DNA of 15,508 nucleotides from an uncultured Oscillospiraceae bacterium (lineage in GTDB: Bacteria; Bacillota; Clostridia; Oscillospirales; Oscillospiraceae): assembly GCA_934615645.1 (NCBI GenBank), contig CAKTTR010000048.1, positions 1 through 15,508 of the forward strand, in the 5' to 3' direction. A model generated the notes under the pieces. That model was given only the letters and a program-made list of their open reading frames with translations. It did not search any database and was not told the origin of the DNA. This document shows, piece after piece, positions 12,555 to 15,508 of the stretch; position 1 is the first letter of the stretch, and each line of letters starts with the position of its first letter. The position numbers were made by a program, and so were the translations under genes.

Positions 12555-13166
12555 ATGCGGGGAAAGAAAATCGGGCTTGTGCTGGTGGCGGTCGGCGTTG
12601 TGCTGATCCTGGCGGCGCTAGGGCTGGCGCTTCACAACCTGCAGGAGGACCGGGCGGCGGGCGAGCAGGCCAGGCAGCTGTTTTGCCAGCTGCAGGGGCT
12701 CCAGGGGCAGCAGACGCCGGAGGAGAGCCAGAGTGAGGCAGCAGTCGAGGACGCGGCGTTGCCGGTGGTGGAGATCGACGGCTACGGCTATATCGGAACG
12801 TTGACGATCCCAGCACTGGCATTGGAGCTGCCGGTGCAGGACCAGTGGGATTATACGCGGCTCAAGCGCTCCCCCTGCCGCCAATTTGGCTGGCCCGCGA
12901 CGGGGGATTTCGTCATTGCGGCGCATAACTATACCTCGCATTTCAAGCAGCTGGCCAAGCTGGAGCCGGGGGATGCGGTGCAATTTGAGGATATGAATGG
13001 GCGGGTATATGCCTATACCGTCTCTCAGCTGACGACGGTCCAGCCGGAGGATGTTGCTGCGGTGCAGTACAGCGGGTATGACCTGGTGCTCTATACCTGT
13101 ACGCCCGGCGGCCGCAGCAGAACGGCGGTCTATTGCAGCAAAGCAGAAACGGCGGCAGCGGAATAA
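12555..13166 (+). CDS. Sortase-family transpeptidase
   Basis: The 203-residue protein has a basic N-terminus and one membrane helix (about 6-27), a charged linker, and an extracellular sortase domain from about residue 78 (YIGTLTIPALALELPV). The catalytic residues are visible as His124 in AAHNYTSHF, Cys182 in LYTCTPGG and Arg189 in RSRTAVYC. Sortases cleave a sorting signal and link the protein to the cell wall. The ATG at 12555 has AAGGGGG (12541-12547) seven bases upstream; a longer in-frame start at 12498 lies in the promoter and was rejected. No LPxTG-like substrate gene is seen in the window. The class cannot be fixed by eye. Confidence 0.9.
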   Translation: MRGKKIGLVLVAVGVVLILAALGLALHNLQEDRAAGEQARQLFCQLQGLQGQQTPEESQSEAAVEDAALPVVEIDGYGYIGTLTIPALALELPVQDQWDYTRLKRSPCRQFGWPATGDFVIAAHNYTSHFKQLAKLEPGDAVQFEDMNGRVYAYTVSQLTTVQPEDVAAVQYSGYDLVLYTCTPGGRSRTAVYCSKAETAAAE

Positions 13167-13171
13167 GCGAG

Positions 13172-13226
13172 AGCGCAGCAGCGCCCGGCCCTGCAAATGC
13201 ACTGGGCCGGGCGCTGCTGCGCTTTT
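13172..13226 (+). terminator. Strong terminator of the sortase gene
   Basis: AGCGCAGCAGCGCCCGGCC (13172-13190) pairs perfectly with its reverse complement at 13205-13223, and TTTT ends the structure. It lies six bases after the sortase stop. Confidence 0.94.
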
Positions 13227-13250
13227 GAAGCACATTTACGGTGCGGCAGT

Positions 13251-13285
13251 AAAAAACGGCGCGCTGCAGATTCTGCAGCGCGCCG
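13251..13285 (-). terminator. Intrinsic terminator of the SLH protein gene
   Basis: CGGCGCGCTGCAG (13257-13269) and CTGCAGCGCGCCG (13273-13285) form a 13-bp stem with a 3-base loop. Read on the minus strand, the stem is followed by six Ts (13256-13251). It stands 27 bases beyond the stop of the minus-strand gene and back-to-back with the sortase terminator. Confidence 0.94.
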
Positions 13286-13312
13286 CGCGAGTTTAAGCGC
13301 GATCGTTTCGCA

Positions 13313-15259
13313 TCAGCTCAGCTTGAAGTTTTCGACAAAACGCATGAACATGGAGGCAACCTCGCAGCGCTTTGCGGAGTTTGCCGGCATCAGGCGACCG
13401 TTGCTGCCGGAGAGGATCCCGGCGCCGACGGCCCACTGCAGGGCGGGTCTTGCCCAACCGCCAGCTGCGCTGCTGTCACTGAAGCCAGCCAGAGAGCCGC
13501 TGGCAGAGACGTCCACATTCTTATATTTAGCGTAAGCGAAGATCATCTGCGCCAGCTCTTCGCGGGAGACTTGCTTATTGGGCTTAAAGCTGCCATCCGT
13601 GTAACCGGAGACGATCCCGGCGGCAGCGGCCCACTTGACCTTTGCAGCGAACCAGTCGCTGTCCGCCACATCGTTGAAGGAGACGTCGGACGCAGCCTCG
13701 GGCTTGCCTTCCTTGCTCCAGAGCAGCGTGACGAGCTCGGCACGGGTCAGCGCTTTCTCCGGGGCGAACGTGCCGTTGGTGTTGCCGCTCATGATATTGT
13801 GGATGAGGACATAGTCAACAGCGGAGATGTACCACGCGCCATCCGGCACGTCCACAAAGCGGTCGTGTACAGAAGCGGGAGAAGTCAGATACCAGTCGCA
13901 GTAGACCTGCTGGATGTTGTCGACCTTGTGCTGACCGGGGTAACGGTCCTTATCCGAGACGGTGATGGGGAACGCGATCTTGTCCCGCTGCAGCATCGCC
14001 AGGGTGGGGGAGCCGCAAGCCTGGCCGTTCAGTGTCGGTTCGTAGTAGTAGTCATACCAGTAATGGTTGTTGCCATAGCGATCTGCTTCCCAGAAGGTGT
14101 AGTAGTAGCGATTAATGGGATCCCAGCTGCCCCAGGTCTGCTTGGCTGCCTGGATGCCGCGGGCAAAGCTGTGCCCGGCGGACAGATATTCTGCGGCGGT
14201 GTAGAGATACGCCATATCGCCATAGAAGGTGACGGACTGGCTGTAGCCGTAGACGGCGGAAACGCCCTTATTCCGCAGGGGCTCCTGGATGGTGTTTGTC
14301 GCCATGCCCAGGCAGCTGCCGATCCAGACAAAGTTGCCGTTTGCGTTGCTGGACATATGGTTGGCAATGACCGTGCCATCCACGGCCCACTGGCCGTCGC
14401 CGATCGAGACTGCGTGGTCGTAGCTGGCATAGGGGCCGTAGGCGGAGGCGCAGTCCGCGCTGGTGATGGAATTGCCAGTCGTCAGGCAAAGATAGGAGAC
14501 ATTTGCTTCTGAGGTGCAGTCGTCGATATTGTAGTAGTAATCCGGATAAGTGGTGTAGTACGTCTGCTCATAATAGTCAGTTGTGCCGTGGCTGTCAAAC
14601 AGAACGAGCTTTGCAGACGCCATCGCTTTACCCAGGTTTGCCACATTGGCTGCGTCGCGGGCGTAAACGACAAGCTTGCACTGGGCCGCCTTCGCCATTT
14701 TGACAGCGTTGGACAGGTAAGCGTCGGTAAAGCTTTCGTCCAGGCCACCGTAGTAGGGCCCAAAGAGGACGATCGTATCTGCGCTGTCGCCGTAGCTTCT
14801 GGTGTAGGTGTACGTGCCGACCTTCTGCAGGCCGTAGGTGCCTGTGATCGTGGACTCGTAGATCGTATCGTACTGATTAAAGACGCCGTCCAGAGAAAGC
14901 TTGGTCTCCCGTGCCGATTTTTCTGCGCGGTCCGCCATCAGCTTGGCGTTGTACAGGCCGGTGATGCCGTCTTCGGTCTTCCAGGTGAAGGCGCCGTTGC
15001 CGTTCCACGACAGGGAGCCGTCGACATAGGCGTCGGCCCGCTCGACGATCGCAGCAGCCTTCTGCGCGGTGGCGACCGGGTCTGCGGCCTTGCCGTCCTT
15101 CGTGGCGGTGGCTGCGTACATAGCGTCGATGTCAGCCCAGATGCTGTCCATGGCAGTTTCCGCTGCATCGCCGCTGTCTGCTGCAAAGACGGCGGGCACC
15201 ATGGCGATGACCATAGCGACGACCAGCAATGCCGCAAGAAGTTTCTTGAGGTGTTTCAT
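13313..15259 (-). CDS. SLH-anchored surface protein with caspase-like (clan CD) domain
   Basis: The 648-residue protein has a Sec signal peptide (KKLLAALLVVAMVIAMVPAVFA, likely cut after Ala26). Three S-layer homology domains lie at about 466-515, 526-575 and 590-640, recognisable by DVPDGAWYISAVDYV, DVADSDWFAAKVKWA and the repeated G(I/T)xSG-TDGSFxP turns. They anchor it to cell-wall secondary polymer. The central region (about 160-430) has a strand VLFGPYY, then LVLFDSHGTT with His224 and FVWIGSCLGMA with Cys316. This His-Gly...Ser-Cys arrangement is that of clan CD cysteine peptidases (gingipain, clostripain, caspase-like). Many Tyr residues surround it. The ATG at 15259 has AAAGGACA upstream. 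Peptidase activity is inference; the SLH part is firm. Confidence 0.88.
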   Translation of the reverse strand: MKHLKKLLAALLVVAMVIAMVPAVFAADSGDAAETAMDSIWADIDAMYAATATKDGKAADPVATAQKAAAIVERADAYVDGSLSWNGNGAFTWKTEDGITGLYNAKLMADRAEKSARETKLSLDGVFNQYDTIYESTITGTYGLQKVGTYTYTRSYGDSADTIVLFGPYYGGLDESFTDAYLSNAVKMAKAAQCKLVVYARDAANVANLGKAMASAKLVLFDSHGTTDYYEQTYYTTYPDYYYNIDDCTSEANVSYLCLTTGNSITSADCASAYGPYASYDHAVSIGDGQWAVDGTVIANHMSSNANGNFVWIGSCLGMATNTIQEPLRNKGVSAVYGYSQSVTFYGDMAYLYTAAEYLSAGHSFARGIQAAKQTWGSWDPINRYYYTFWEADRYGNNHYWYDYYYEPTLNGQACGSPTLAMLQRDKIAFPITVSDKDRYPGQHKVDNIQQVYCDWYLTSPASVHDRFVDVPDGAWYISAVDYVLIHNIMSGNTNGTFAPEKALTRAELVTLLWSKEGKPEAASDVSFNDVADSDWFAAKVKWAAAAGIVSGYTDGSFKPNKQVSREELAQMIFAYAKYKNVDVSASGSLAGFSDSSAAGGWARPALQWAVGAGILSGSNGRLMPANSAKRCEVASMFMRFVENFKLS

Positions 15260-15310
15260 AGCGTGTCCTTTCCCTTATCCCAGATTGGATACGTAGTGCC
15301 TACATATCGG

Positions 15311-15320
15311 GATAATTATC
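15311..15320. promoter_or_regulatory. Palindrome GATAATTATC at the SLH gene start site
   Basis: A perfect 10-bp palindrome lies at about the +1 to +10 region of the minus-strand promoter. It could be a repressor site, but short AT-rich palindromes also occur by chance. Confidence 0.3.
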
Positions 15321-15327
15321 TAGGGAC

Positions 15328-15356
15328 AGTATACCAGTTACCCGAGGAATTTGCAA
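15328..15356 (-). promoter_or_regulatory. Promoter of the SLH protein gene
   Basis: On the minus strand TTGCAA (15356-15351) is followed after 17 bases by TATACT (15333-15328). Transcription would start near 15321, about 60 bases before the ATG at 15259. Confidence 0.78.
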
Positions 15357-15401
15357 GGCTGGAACGGTATAATTTTCCGCAATCATCGCATGGCTGCAAT
15401 A

Positions 15402-15435
15402 AGCAAAACCACCGGTCGTGACCGGTGGTTTTGCT
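15402..15435. terminator. Bidirectional terminator-like hairpin
   Basis: AGCAAAACCACCGGT (15402-15416) pairs perfectly with ACCGGTGGTTTTGCT (15421-15435) around CGTG. The AAAA/TTTT within the arms lets it act in both directions. It separates the divergent SLH gene promoter from the next unit on the right. Confidence 0.75.
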
Positions 15436-15448
15436 CAGCCTGTCAAAG

Positions 15449-15482
15449 AAAGCTCGCGTAACAGCGAGCTTTTTGGTATAAT
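15449..15482 (+). promoter_or_regulatory. Hairpin with extended -10 promoter for a gene beyond the window
   Basis: AAAGCTCGC (15449-15457) pairs with GCGAGCTTT (15464-15472) and is followed by T residues, so it could itself terminate. Directly after it TGGTATAAT (15474-15482) is an extended -10 box. A strong AGGAGAGG ribosome-site-like tract at 15493-15500 suggests a coding start just outside the window. Confidence 0.5.
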
Positions 15483-15508
15483 GGGAAAAAAGAGGAGAGG
15501 CGGGGAGA

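Noticed and set aside
13571..14512. 313-codon plus-strand frame opposite the SLH protein
   Set aside because: Antisense to an SLH protein with signal peptide and three repeats; the low-complexity Val/Gly translation is a codon-phase shadow.

Overview
The window looks like a chromosomal piece of a GC-rich Firmicute of the class Clostridia, probably the Oscillospiraceae/Ruminococcaceae side. The reasons are the AGGAGG-type ribosome binding sites, TTGACA/TATAAT promoters, CCA-encoding tRNA genes, and Gram-positive gene families: YjdF, Cys_rich_KTR, DUF998, sortase and SLH-domain proteins. No integrase, transposase, phage gene or CRISPR array is visible. The genus assignment is inference.

Layout. 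(1) 1-216: the end of a tRNA cluster, tRNA-Gly(GCC) then tRNA-Cys(GCA), closed by an intrinsic terminator. (2) 290-2696: a consensus promoter, an unusually long leader, a DUF4097-type beta-repeat lipoprotein, a four-helix DUF2975-like membrane protein and yjdF. (3) 2908-5146: a TetR/AcrR gene with its operator, an overlapping cysteine-rich KTR zinc-ribbon gene, a DUF998 membrane protein and a GNAT acetyltransferase. (4) 5179-6808: a second TetR with two tandem operators, a coupled membrane protein, a second KTR gene and the 3' remnant of a CatB/Vat-type acetyltransferase. (5) 6830-8823: a TTG-start TPR/alpha-beta-hydrolase protein overlapping an rsgA-type GTPase. (6) 8865-12422: a third TetR with a 20-bp perfect inverted repeat around its -10 box, then flavodoxin, a small membrane protein, a frameshifted AbrB-like gene, an FMN-reductase-like protein with a non-canonical start, and a ClpP. 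(7) 12490-15356: a sortase facing an SLH-anchored, caspase-like surface protein, separated by two back-to-back terminators.

The three TetR loci share a plan: a promoter beginning GCCCYCTTGAC, a palindromic operator on the promoter or start site, and a short accessory operon. They resemble independent small stress or xenobiotic modules.

The most unusual pattern is a dispersed element at 440-500, 3779-3838 and 9593-9652. Its 5' arm reads CCAGACGCRAAGACGCAG and encodes Pro-Asp-Ala-Lys-Thr-Gln, the C-terminus of the Cys_rich_KTR protein. The same DNA forms the left half of a hairpin. In one copy it is the end of an intact KTR gene; in the other two only the tail and hairpin remain, with compensatory stem changes. 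This suggests that KTR genes end in a conserved RNA structure that outlives the gene body.
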